A DNA stretch of 29,466 bases from an uncultured Lachnospiraceae bacterium (GTDB taxonomy: Bacteria > Bacillota > Clostridia > Lachnospirales > Lachnospiraceae): contig CAJTZH010000031.1 in the NCBI GenBank assembly GCA_910584325.1, positions 1-29,466 on the forward strand, read 5' to 3'. Shown one piece after another: positions 22,073-29,466 of this stretch; position 1 is the stretch's first letter; every line of letters starts with the position of its first letter. The notes under the pieces are model-generated. The model was not told the DNA's origin. It did not search any database and saw only the letters and a list, made by a program, of their open reading frames with translations. A program made the position numbers and the translations under genes.

Positions 22073-22552
22073 ATGAAAGTATATATTTACACGGACGGCG
22101 CAGCGCGGGGAAATCCGGACGGGCCGGGCGGATACGGCACAGTTTTAAAATATATTGCGCCGGACGGAACGAATCACGAGCGTGAATTTTCGCAAGGGTA
22201 TGAGAAGACCACCAACAACCGTATGGAACTGATGGCGGCAATCGTGGGACTGGAGGCGCTTAACAGGCCATGCGAAGTAGAGCTGTATTCGGATTCGCAA
22301 TATCTGATTAAAGCGTTTAACGAAGGATGGCTTGACGGTTGGATAAAAAAAGGCTGGAAGCGCGGAAAAAACGAACCCGTAAAGAATGTGGATTTGTGGA
22401 AGCGTCTTCTTGCCGCGGCAAAGCCGCACCAGATCACGTGGCTCTGGGTAAAAGGGCATGACGGGCATGAATATAACGAGCGTTGCGATACGCTTGCGAC
22501 AACGGCGGCGGACGGTGACAATCTGATAAAAGACGTTATTGAACAGTTTTAG
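22073..22552 (+). CDS. rnhA: ribonuclease HI
   Basis: A 159-residue RNase HI that degrades the RNA strand of RNA-DNA hybrids. The catalytic carboxylates D8 (YTDGAARGN), E52 (NNRMELMA), D74 (LYSDSQYL) and D139 (ERCDTLA) are all present, plus a histidine at 129 in KGHDGHEYNERCD. The Lys/Trp-rich segment WIKKGWKRGKNEPVKN (about 90-105) is the substrate-binding basic protrusion. ATG at 22073 fits the family start (MKVYIYTDG). An upstream in-frame ATG at 22040 overlaps the MutS-like gene by 10 bases and is possible. It is likely co-transcribed with the MutS-like gene. Confidence 0.95.
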   Translation: MKVYIYTDGAARGNPDGPGGYGTVLKYIAPDGTNHEREFSQGYEKTTNNRMELMAAIVGLEALNRPCEVELYSDSQYLIKAFNEGWLDGWIKKGWKRGKNEPVKNVDLWKRLLAAAKPHQITWLWVKGHDGHEYNERCDTLATTAADGDNLIKDVIEQF

Positions 22553-22596
22553 AATACAGAGTATTCATAACAAGGGAATAAAATTCGATTGTGATA

Positions 22597-22625
22597 TTGT
22601 GATTTTTGTTATTTTGTGGTAAGAT
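22597..22625 (+). promoter_or_regulatory. promoter for the small membrane peptide and alaS
   Basis: TTGTGA (22597-22602), 17 bases, TAAGAT (22620-22625) with TGG before the -10 as an extended element. A small palindrome GAATACAGAGTATTC (22552-22566) sits upstream. Confidence 0.5.
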
Positions 22626-22658
22626 TAGTTCGTTAAATTTTATACGGAGGTAGTTTTT

Positions 22659-22814
22659 ATGGTTATGTTACATGCATTGGTTAGTGATATTGTTTTTGAA
22701 ATTGCAAGATTTATCGTTCTGGGAGCATGTATGGTTGCCGGCGTGATGGTTGGCAGGAAGTTAAGAATGTCTTCCAACGCCAAAAAGACTGCGAAAGAAA
22801 AACAGGAAGCATAG
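22659..22814 (+). CDS. small single-pass membrane protein (51 residues)
   Basis: ATG at 22659 follows GGAGG at 22646-22650. The protein has one hydrophobic helix (IARFIVLGACMVAGVMVG, about 15-32) and a strongly basic, charged C-terminal tail (GRKLRMSSNAKKTAKEKQEA), suggesting an N-out, C-in topology by the positive-inside rule. It lies 21 bases before alaS with its own promoter upstream, so it is probably the first gene of the alaS transcript. I recognise no family. A second in-frame ATG at 22665 is possible. The translation signals make it a real gene more likely than not. Confidence 0.65.
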   Translation: MVMLHALVSDIVFEIARFIVLGACMVAGVMVGRKLRMSSNAKKTAKEKQEA

Positions 22815-22835
22815 GAAGTTTAGGAGGATAGTGAC

Positions 22836-25481
22836 GTGAAGAACTACGGAGTGAATGACCTTAGAAGGATGTATCTTGACTTTTTTGAAAGCAAAGGTCA
22901 TTTAAAAATGAAGAGTTTTTCTCTTGTACCACCGCACAGCGACAAGAGTTTGTTATTGATTAATTCCGGTATGGCGCCGTTAAAGCCTTATTTTACAGGG
23001 CAGGAGATTCCGCCGAGAAAGAGAGTGACCACATGCCAGAAATGTATCCGAACGGGCGATATTGAGAATGTCGGCAAGACGGCAAGACACGGTACGTTTT
23101 TTGAAATGCTGGGTAATTTCTCATTCGGAGATTATTTTAAGAACGAAGCGATTGCGTGGTCATGGGAGTTTCTCACGGAAGTAGTCGGTCTTGATAAGGA
23201 CAGGCTCTATCCAAGTATTTATCTGGAAGACGACGAAGCGTTTGAAATCTGGAATCAGAAAGTCGGTATACCAAAAGAACGTATTTTCAGGTTCGGTAAG
23301 GAAGACAACTTCTGGGAGCACGGCGCTGGTCCGTGCGGACCGTGTTCTGAGATTTATTATGACCGCGGCGAACAGTACGGATGCTGTAAACCGGGCTGTA
23401 CGGTAGGATGCGACTGCGACCGTTATATGGAAGTGTGGAACAATGTATTTACACAGTTTGAGAATGACGGCAAAGGCAATTATACCGAACTTGTCCAGAA
23501 AAACATCGATACCGGTATGGGGCTGGAGCGTCTTGCGGTCGTTGTCCAGGATGTGGATTCCATATTTGACGTTGATACGCTGGTGGCGCTTCGAAACCGC
23601 GTCTGCGAGCTGGCAGGGACAACATACAAGACCGACGAGAAAAAAGATGTTTCCATCCGTCTGATTACGGACCATATCCGCTCTGTGACTTTTATGATTT
23701 CGGACGGCATTATGCCGTCAAACGAGGGCAGAGGATATGTTCTTCGAAGGCTTCTGCGCCGTGCGGCAAGACACGGCAGACTGTTAGGCATCAACGGAAT
23801 GTTTCTGGCGAAGCTTTGCAGTACTGTGATTGAGGTATCCAAGGACGGTTATCCGGAACTGGAAGAAAAGAAAGATTTTATTTTAGAAGTTCTCAATAAA
23901 GAGGAAGAGAAGTTTAACAAGACCATCGATCAGGGACTCGGTATACTTTCTGAGATGGAAGACGCCATGAAAGCAAAAGGCGAGACGGTTCTCTCGGGTC
24001 AGGACGCGTTTAAACTTTATGACACATACGGATTTCCGATGGATTTGACATTGGAGATTTTGGAAGAAAAAGGACTTTCCATTGACGAGAAAGGGTTTGG
24101 CGCTTGCATGGAGGAACAGCGTGTCAAGGCAAGAAACGCGCGCAAAACCACAAATTATATGGGCGCGGACGCGACTGTTTACGATGAGATTGACGCGGCG
24201 GTTGCTTCCAAATTTGTAGGATATGACAAGCTGGAGTATACCTCCAAAGTGACGGTGCTGACGACGCAGGACGAGCTTACGGACGCATTGTCGGACGGCG
24301 ACAGAGGAACTATTATTGTGGACGAAACGCCGTTTTATGCAACGATGGGCGGTCAGGAAGGCGATACGGGCGTGATTGTGACACCGGAAGGCGAGTTTGC
24401 GGTTGAGGCGACTGTTAAGCTGAAAGGCGATAAAATCGGACATGTCGGCGTCATGATAAAGGGCATGATGAAGATTGGCGATTTGGTTACGCTGCGTGTA
24501 GAAGAAACGGGAAGGAACAATACCTGTAAGAACCACAGTGCAACCCATCTTTTACAGAAAGCGCTGCGTATGGTGCTTGGCACACACGTCGAACAGCAAG
24601 GTTCTCTTGTTACACCGAACAGACTGCGTTTTGACTTTACGCATTTCCAGAGCATGACTGCCGAAGAAATCGCAAAAGTCGAGGCAATTGTCAATGAAGA
24701 GATTGCAAAGAACCTGCCTGTTGTCACACAGGTTATGAATATTGAAGAGGCGAAGAAGTCCGGCGCGATGGCGCTGTTTGGCGAGAAATACGGCGATACG
24801 GTGCGTGTTGTTTCCATGGGAGAATTTTCAAAGGAATTCTGCGGCGGTACGCATGTTGCCAATACCGGTGCGATTTCGTTGTTTAAGATTGTTTCCGAAG
24901 CAGGAATCGCCGCAGGCGTCAGACGTATTGAGGCGCTGACGGGCGACGGCGTGCTTGCGTACTTTAAGAATATGGAAGAAGAACTGCACGCGGCAGCCAA
25001 GGCGGCAAAATCGGACGTTGCAGGACTTATCAAAAAGATTGAGTCCATGCAGGCAGAGATTAAGAGCCTTTCTTCCGAAAATGAAAGTCTGAAGAGCAGA
25101 CTGGCGAACAACGCGGCAGGCGACGTGCTGTCCAAGGTAAAGGAAATCGGCGGCATGAAGTTTCTTGGCACGACGATGGCAGATGTGGATATGAATGCCC
25201 TGCGTAATTTAGGGGATTCATTTAAAGAGAAATTGGGAGAATGCGTGATTGTTCTGGCATCCGGTCAGGGAACGGATAAAGTGAATCTGATTGCCATGGC
25301 GACAGACGGAGCGGTAAAAAAAGGCGCTCATGCCGGTAATATTATTAAGGAGGCGGCACAGCTTGTCGGAGGAGGCGGCGGCGGACGTCCGAATATGGCG
25401 CAGGCAGGCGGAAAAAATCCTGCCGGAATGGAAGCGGCGCTTAAGAAAGCGGAAGAAGTGCTTGCATCCCAGCTTGGCTGA
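22836..25481 (+). CDS. alaS: alanine-tRNA ligase
   Basis: An 881-residue alanyl-tRNA synthetase, full length. The N-terminal class II core shows LINSGMAPLKPYFTGQEIPP and TCQKCIRTGDIENVGKTARH near residues 60-95, followed by the tRNA-recognition region. The editing domain has the metal-binding H567-x-x-x-H571 (NHSATHLL) and C669-G-G-T-H673 motifs that remove mischarged serine or glycine. The C-terminal end has the DHHA1-like domain (ending GGGGGGRPNMAQAGGKNPAG). The start is GTG at 22836 with AGGAGG about 12 bases before it. I saw no T-box leader upstream, although clostridial alaS genes often have one. Confidence 0.97.
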   Translation: MKNYGVNDLRRMYLDFFESKGHLKMKSFSLVPPHSDKSLLLINSGMAPLKPYFTGQEIPPRKRVTTCQKCIRTGDIENVGKTARHGTFFEMLGNFSFGDYFKNEAIAWSWEFLTEVVGLDKDRLYPSIYLEDDEAFEIWNQKVGIPKERIFRFGKEDNFWEHGAGPCGPCSEIYYDRGEQYGCCKPGCTVGCDCDRYMEVWNNVFTQFENDGKGNYTELVQKNIDTGMGLERLAVVVQDVDSIFDVDTLVALRNRVCELAGTTYKTDEKKDVSIRLITDHIRSVTFMISDGIMPSNEGRGYVLRRLLRRAARHGRLLGINGMFLAKLCSTVIEVSKDGYPELEEKKDFILEVLNKEEEKFNKTIDQGLGILSEMEDAMKAKGETVLSGQDAFKLYDTYGFPMDLTLEILEEKGLSIDEKGFGACMEEQRVKARNARKTTNYMGADATVYDEIDAAVASKFVGYDKLEYTSKVTVLTTQDELTDALSDGDRGTIIVDETPFYATMGGQEGDTGVIVTPEGEFAVEATVKLKGDKIGHVGVMIKGMMKIGDLVTLRVEETGRNNTCKNHSATHLLQKALRMVLGTHVEQQGSLVTPNRLRFDFTHFQSMTAEEIAKVEAIVNEEIAKNLPVVTQVMNIEEAKKSGAMALFGEKYGDTVRVVSMGEFSKEFCGGTHVANTGAISLFKIVSEAGIAAGVRRIEALTGDGVLAYFKNMEEELHAAAKAAKSDVAGLIKKIESMQAEIKSLSSENESLKSRLANNAAGDVLSKVKEIGGMKFLGTTMADVDMNALRNLGDSFKEKLGECVIVLASGQGTDKVNLIAMATDGAVKKGAHAGNIIKEAAQLVGGGGGGRPNMAQAGGKNPAGMEAALKKAEEVLASQLG

Positions 25482-25513
25482 TATGAACGGGAGTTCTTTT
25501 GAAAGGATTCATA

Positions 25514-27268
25514 ATGAAATATCATAAAGCACTGATGATACTGTTTGTTTTGATATGTTGTCTTACCAGCTGCGGCGAAAATAAGATGGGCGCAACAGCA
25601 GACATGGATAAAAACAACAGCATCATGGAAAACGAAACGATAACGGAAAGTGAACCAAATAAAGAAGTTCTTACAGAGGAAGCAATACCGGAATATGATA
25701 GAAATATTCCGGTTTCTTTCGTTGATTATGACGCGCTGATGGCACAAATGGAAGATGGGCAGAGGGAAGCGTTTCGTGAATATCTTCCGGTCCTGACTGG
25801 GGAAGAACGGTTTATTGTGACGGATGTTGACTTTAAAGACGAAAAAGACGGGGAAACGAGAAGTTTTACCATGTATGAGTGGTTTGACACCATATACCCC
25901 GTAAAAGAATGTGATTTGAGCTTTAGCCGGGCTGCCTGTCTTGATTTGGATGATGACGGCATTTGGGAAGTGATTATACCGTTTTGGTCTTATTGGGACG
26001 AATATCTGGTTCTGCATAAAGAAGGAGACCTGTTTTACGGAACCAGCATCGGTTCAAGAGGATTTGCGTGTCTGCAGCAAAACGGATATTTTCTCACCTC
26101 TGGCGGTGCGCCCTGCACCCATGTCGAGCGGCTTTCGTTTCGCGACGGTGTGTTTGTAAGAGCAGAACATGCCCATGCCTGCGAATATTCAAAACCGGCA
26201 TATGAAATAGAAGGACAGGCGGCAGACGAGGCTGCATGGGACGCATGGTATCTGGAAAATTTTAACGAAGATGTCATTTGGTATGAAGCACTGCCTAATT
26301 TATCACTGACGGCACAGGCAGAAGAAAAATTAAAGAAAAATGGAATTGATATCCCAAAAGGCTGCTATATCAGAAAGGTGACGAAAATCCCGTCAAAAGA
26401 TTATGATATTGAGCGCATCTGGATTGACTATCTGGTTCAGCCGGAAAACGCCTACAAACATTGTGAAGATTATTATTTCCTATATGATAAAAAAACAGGA
26501 GAATTTTTGAGCTGCCTTCATGATAAGGTCAGCGATTATGAGCCCTATGAAGCATGCAGTTTTTTTGCGCATACGGAAGATGTGAACTTTGACGGCAGGG
26601 AAGATATCGTTATCCATAACGGTTATACCAGATATAATGCGGCGTATAGGGCATGGTTGCAGACAGAGAGCGGAGTTTTTGTGTATTGTCCGGAGTTTCT
26701 TGAGAAAATGGGAGATTATGAGCTGGACTTTGAAGAACAGGCAGTCATCGGTCGCTGGTCCGATGGAAGTGCCGGAAATACGACAATCGGCTGGTATCAT
26801 TTTGAGGAAAACCAATATAAGGTTTATTATCGGGAGTATGTAAAACGATGCAGTCTGAACCCGGATAAAAAATATGAGACAATAACGCTCGGAGTGTCTT
26901 TTAACGGCGGGGATGCCACAGCCGCGTATATTTATTGTTTACCCAGACATTATGTTTACCCAGACAGCCGGGATGAAGAAGCGATTTATGCCATTCTGAA
27001 ACCGGAAGACAGTTCCGATTATCTGAACGTAACATTTTATGCGGATGAAGCGTATATTAAGGAATTATACACGCTAAGACTGATTATGGCGAACCCGGAA
27101 GTTTTGTTGGAAGAAATCGTGTTTGACGATTATAATTCGGACGGGTATCTGGATATAAAAATACCGTATATGACAAAAGGAGCAGCAGAGATAATTGATA
27201 CTGTTTTACTGCAGAATCCGGATACGGGACGGTTTGAACCGCAGGATAAGAAAACGCCGGGCAACTAA
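25514..27268 (+). CDS. lipoprotein with acidic calcium-loop-like (FG-GAP/VCBS-like) motifs
   Basis: A 584-residue surface lipoprotein. The signal ends in a lipobox (LTSC, Cys at residue 20). The first 40 residues of the mature part are Asn/Glu/Thr rich and likely flexible. Three acidic loops recur: DLDDDGIWE (about 143-151), DVNFDGRED (about 356-364) and DYNSDGYLD (about 539-547). These match the D-x-(D/N)-x-D-G-x-x-(D/E) calcium loop found in FG-GAP/VCBS and EF-hand-like repeats, each followed by a short beta segment (VIIPF, IVIHN, IKIPY). This suggests a beta-propeller-like extracellular domain. No enzyme motif was found. ATG at 25514 follows AAAGGA. It lies 32 bases after alaS and may share its transcript. 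Confidence 0.7.
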   Translation: MKYHKALMILFVLICCLTSCGENKMGATADMDKNNSIMENETITESEPNKEVLTEEAIPEYDRNIPVSFVDYDALMAQMEDGQREAFREYLPVLTGEERFIVTDVDFKDEKDGETRSFTMYEWFDTIYPVKECDLSFSRAACLDLDDDGIWEVIIPFWSYWDEYLVLHKEGDLFYGTSIGSRGFACLQQNGYFLTSGGAPCTHVERLSFRDGVFVRAEHAHACEYSKPAYEIEGQAADEAAWDAWYLENFNEDVIWYEALPNLSLTAQAEEKLKKNGIDIPKGCYIRKVTKIPSKDYDIERIWIDYLVQPENAYKHCEDYYFLYDKKTGEFLSCLHDKVSDYEPYEACSFFAHTEDVNFDGREDIVIHNGYTRYNAAYRAWLQTESGVFVYCPEFLEKMGDYELDFEEQAVIGRWSDGSAGNTTIGWYHFEENQYKVYYREYVKRCSLNPDKKYETITLGVSFNGGDATAAYIYCLPRHYVYPDSRDEEAIYAILKPEDSSDYLNVTFYADEAYIKELYTLRLIMANPEVLLEEIVFDDYNSDGYLDIKIPYMTKGAAEIIDTVLLQNPDTGRFEPQDKKTPGN

Positions 27269-27296
27269 AAATATTCCAGATTTTGCAAAAAAGGTA

Positions 27297-27324
27297 TTGA
27301 CGAATGAATATTTTGTGATATAAT
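27297..27324 (+). promoter_or_regulatory. promoter of rpsU
   Basis: TTGACG (27297-27302), 16 bases, TATAAT (27319-27324), preceded by TGA as an extended -10 element. The rpsU ATG is at 27385. Confidence 0.7.
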
Positions 27325-27384
27325 CAGATTTGTGTGATTTACAGTGTCTCACAATCCTTATATAGAAGGGTGGTTAGGAAGAAT

Positions 27385-27561
27385 ATGTCAAATGTCATCG
27401 TCAAAGACAATGAGACTTTAGATAGTGCATTACGTAGATTTAAGAGAAACTGTGCTAAAGCAGGTATTCAGCAGGAAATCCGTAAGAGAGAGCATTACGA
27501 GAAGCCAAGCGTAAGACGTAAGAAGAAGTCTGAGGCAGCCAGAAAAAGAAAATTCAACTAG
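27385..27561 (+). CDS. rpsU: 30S ribosomal protein S21
   Basis: A 58-residue basic protein matching bacterial S21 over its length (MSNVIVKDNETLDSALRRFK to RRKKKSEAARKRKFN). S21 binds the 30S platform near the 3' end of 16S rRNA and helps initiation. The ATG follows TTAGGAAG at a normal distance. It has its own promoter and a strong terminator, so it is monocistronic here, although in many Clostridia it leads directly into yqeY or sporulation genes. The yqeY gene is not present between rpsU and yqfC here. Confidence 0.97.
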   Translation: MSNVIVKDNETLDSALRRFKRNCAKAGIQQEIRKREHYEKPSVRRKKKSEAARKRKFN

Positions 27562-27569
27562 TTTAGTTT

Positions 27570-27602
27570 ATGACCGGTACGATGTGCCGGTCATATTTTT
27601 TT
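27570..27602 (+). terminator. rho-independent terminator of rpsU
   Basis: ATGACCGGTAC (27570-27580) and GTGCCGGTCAT (27584-27594) form an 11-bp stem with one G-U pair and a three-base loop, followed by seven T. Confidence 0.92.
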
Positions 27603-27638
27603 GTCATCCGAATCCGGTCAGAAAATTGCCCTATCTGT

Positions 27639-27667
27639 GCATGACTGGTTTGTTCTTTGCATAAACT
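27639..27667 (+). promoter_or_regulatory. weak candidate sigma-E promoter for yqfC-yqfD
   Basis: GCATGAC (27639-27645), 14 bases, CATAAACT (27660-27667). The -10 has one mismatch to CATACAHT; the -35 matches KMATATT only in its first four bases. The yqfC start is at 27700. Confidence 0.3.
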
Positions 27668-27699
27668 TTAATAAACTTCCGGCATAAGGTGATACATAT

Positions 27700-27960
27700 A
27701 TGGACTTATCACGTTCCCTGCATCTGCCTGAAGATGTTGTGAAACACTCATCGATTATCAATATCCTTGGTAATCATTCCATACTGATTGAAAATTTTAA
27801 GTCAATTATGGACTATAAAGAAGATTTTATAAAAATAAAAGCGAAAAACAGAATTATCTCCATTCATGGCGAACGGCTTACCATTGAATACTACAACCGG
27901 GAGGAAATCAAAATAAACGGCAGAATGAACAGTATTTTTTTTGAGGTGCTCCGTGACTAA
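27700..27960 (+). CDS. yqfC: YqfC/YabP-family sporulation protein
   Basis: An 86-residue protein of the YabP/YqfC family, which is expressed in the mother cell during sporulation in Bacillus. It starts DLSRSLHLPEDVVKHSSIIN, has the conserved NHSILIENFKSIMDY core and ends with the IKIKAKNRIISIHGERLTIEYYN beta section. ATG follows AAGGTG. Its end overlaps the start of yqfD by eight bases, typical for the yqfC-yqfD pair. Confidence 0.9.
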   Translation: MDLSRSLHLPEDVVKHSSIINILGNHSILIENFKSIMDYKEDFIKIKAKNRIISIHGERLTIEYYNREEIKINGRMNSIFFEVLRD

Positions 27961-29176
27961 ACTGTTGTTGTTTTTTAAAGGAATCCTTACCGTTAAATTA
28001 ATCAGCTCCACACCGGAACGTTTTTTAAATATCTGCAACGCAAACCATATTAAGATGTGGGATTTGACATTTATAGAAGACAGTTATTATTTTAAAATAG
28101 AACCGGCTGAATATTACCGGCTCAAGGGTATTTTGAGAAAGACAGGCTCAAAAACGGTTATCTGCGAAAAAAAAGGACTTCCTTTCACGATGTTCCGGTA
28201 CAGAAAACATAACTGTTTTGTGGCGGGGATTCTTCTGGCAGTGTTTATGCTTTATATTATTTCTCTGTTTGTGTGGGATATCAGTGTGGAGGGAAACCAG
28301 ATGATTACCGATGAAGTGCTCCTTGACACCTTGTACGAGTCGGGGATTCATCACGGAATGCTGCTAAAAAAAATATCGTGTGACAGTCTGGAAAAAATGC
28401 TGCGGAATACGTTTGACGATTTGACATGGGTGTCGGTGGAAATCAACGGAACACGGCTGATTATCCATGTGAAAGAGAATGATGAGGATTTTATTGTGCA
28501 AAAAAATACGGAAACCTGTAATCTTGTAGCATTAAAGCCGGGAATCATTCAGTCGATTGTTACCAGAAGCGGAACGCCGCTTGTGAAAACCGGCGACGAG
28601 GTAGCAGAAGGGGATGTTCTTGTAAGCGGGATTGTGGATGTCGTGGACGACTATGGAACGGTGATTTCACAAAAATGCGTCTGTGCCGATGCTGATATTG
28701 TGATTCAGACGACATATGAATATGAGGATATTCTGAAAAGAACGTATCAATATAGGATATTTACGGGGAAAAATAATAAAATGCTGTATATAAAATTGTT
28801 TGACTGCATTTTAAAACTCGGATTCTCACCCGGTTATGACAAATATGAAACGCTGCTTTCGGATACGCAGGTCAAGGTCAATGATAATTTTTATCTGCCG
28901 GTTCATTACGGTTTGATAACAAATACGGAATACCAGGAAGAGTCAGCGCAGTATACACAGCAGGAGGCGAAGGCGGTACTGGATAAGAATCTGGAATACT
29001 TTTTAGCGGATTTGGAAGAAAAAGGAGTGCAAATCCTTGAGAAAGATGTTAAAATGTATAAGGACAGCCGGGAATATATTTACCGGGGAGTGATTGCTGT
29101 ATTGGAGAGTGCCTACACCCAGGCAGAAATCACACTGCCGCAAAATGACACGGGAGAGACAGATGAGTATCATTGA
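27953..29176 (+). CDS. yqfD: sporulation protein YqfD
   Basis: A 407-residue single-pass membrane protein of the YqfD family, mother-cell expressed during sporulation in Bacillus. An N-terminal cytoplasmic domain (about 1-84) is followed by one TM helix (FVAGILLAVFMLYIISLFVW, about 88-107). A large C-terminal part after WDISVEGNQMITDEVLLDTL is consistent with a POTRA-like beginning. GTG at 27953 is chosen because GAGGTG lies just upstream and it forms the usual overlap with yqfC; a TTG at 27941 is less likely. It overlaps phoH by 14 bases at its end. Confidence 0.9.
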   Translation: MTKLLLFFKGILTVKLISSTPERFLNICNANHIKMWDLTFIEDSYYFKIEPAEYYRLKGILRKTGSKTVICEKKGLPFTMFRYRKHNCFVAGILLAVFMLYIISLFVWDISVEGNQMITDEVLLDTLYESGIHHGMLLKKISCDSLEKMLRNTFDDLTWVSVEINGTRLIIHVKENDEDFIVQKNTETCNLVALKPGIIQSIVTRSGTPLVKTGDEVAEGDVLVSGIVDVVDDYGTVISQKCVCADADIVIQTTYEYEDILKRTYQYRIFTGKNNKMLYIKLFDCILKLGFSPGYDKYETLLSDTQVKVNDNFYLPVHYGLITNTEYQEESAQYTQQEAKAVLDKNLEYFLADLEEKGVQILEKDVKMYKDSREYIYRGVIAVLESAYTQAEITLPQNDTGETDEYH

Positions 29177-29466
29177 AGAATTAATTGAGGTTCCTGCAAT
29201 ACATGAGCAGAATGTATTCGGACAATTTGACGCATATATGAAGAAAATAGAGCGTGCGTTTCATGTGACGATTATAGAGCGTGACAGCAGGCTGAAGATT
29301 ATCGGAAGCGAAACGGCGTGCAGGCGGGCAAAAGATGTGTTTTACAATTTGTTTGAGCTTTCCCGGAGAGGGAATACCATTACAGAGCAGAATGTAGACT
29401 ACGCAATTTCATTATCGCTGGAGGATAAGGGCGGCGAACTTGTGGAACTTGACAGCGAGGTTATCT
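29163..29466 (+). CDS. phoH: PhoH-family protein, N-terminal part (cut by window end)
   Basis: The first 101 residues of a PhoH-like protein. The visible part (ERAFHVTIIERDSRLKIIGS onward) is the N-terminal region of bacterial PhoH; the ATPase domain with Walker motifs lies outside the window. The position right after yqfD is the standard clostridial order, usually followed by ybeY. ATG at 29163 follows GGGAGAGAC and overlaps yqfD by 14 bases. Confidence 0.85.
   Translation, partial: MSIIEELIEVPAIHEQNVFGQFDAYMKKIERAFHVTIIERDSRLKIIGSETACRRAKDVFYNLFELSRRGNTITEQNVDYAISLSLEDKGGELVELDSEVI

Noticed and set aside
22553..22835. T-box leader for alaS
   Set aside because: No conserved T-box sequence or antiterminator-terminator pair; the region holds a promoter and a micro-ORF.
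24353..25171. 272-residue minus-strand ORF inside alaS
   Set aside because: It is a shadow of the alaS reading frame with Ser/Thr/Phe-rich nonsense composition; alaS on the plus strand is certain.

Overview
The window looks like chromosomal DNA of a spore-forming Clostridia species, most likely a member of the Lachnospiraceae. It carries spoIVA, yqfC and yqfD (sporulation genes), Firmicutes-type Shine-Dalgarno sites, consensus sigma-A promoters, and a der-plsY-gpsA-spoIVA order. No rRNA, tRNA, CRISPR array, complete insertion sequence or recognisable riboswitch was seen.

Layout. 1-2.1 kb is a debris zone: a TfoX C-terminal-domain protein, a frameshifted remnant of a Fic protein, a DUF434-type protein, two orphan micro-ORFs and the truncated tail of a LysM protein. 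2.1-4.0 kb (minus strand) holds a coupled pair, a DUF4474 membrane protein and a calcineurin-like phosphoesterase. 4.2-5.7 kb has a small alarmone synthetase (RelQ-like) convergent with a secreted, C-terminally membrane-anchored protein of unknown function. 5.8-10.4 kb is the conserved block der (ribosome assembly GTPase), plsY and gpsA (first steps of phospholipid synthesis) and spoIVA (spore-coat basement ATPase). 10.4-12.8 kb has a nucleobase permease and a putative sugar O-methyltransferase. 13.0-15.2 kb is an accessory, partly AT-rich island: a small secreted YD-repeat protein with an odd aromatic 11-residue repeat tail, a small secreted protein, a frameshifted ORF, and a long imperfect hairpin element. 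15.2-18.3 kb has DUF4291, a GNAT acetyltransferase and a chemoreceptor. 18.3-20.2 kb (minus strand) is an IbrA/IbrB-like pair (PAPS-reductase-like plus ParB-like). 20.3-25.5 kb has a membrane-tethered MutS-like ATPase, RNase HI, a small membrane peptide and alaS. 25.5-29.5 kb has a lipoprotein with acidic calcium-loop-like motifs, rpsU, then yqfC-yqfD-phoH, cut by the window end.

The most interesting regulatory signal lies at 8.8-11.9 kb. In front of three successive genes (spoIVA, the permease, the methyltransferase) the translation-initiation region is complementary to DNA that sits in or near that gene's own promoter, upstream of the predicted transcript start. The permease case is a perfect 15-bp inverted repeat ending at the base before ATG. 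Read-through RNA would carry both arms and hide the ribosome site, while RNA from the gene's own promoter would carry only one arm. This is an inference from sequence, but a testable one. The best protein-level oddities are the YD-repeat protein with hendecad tail, the IbrAB-like pair, and the membrane MutS homologue. All functional names rest on recognising families by eye; no searches were run.
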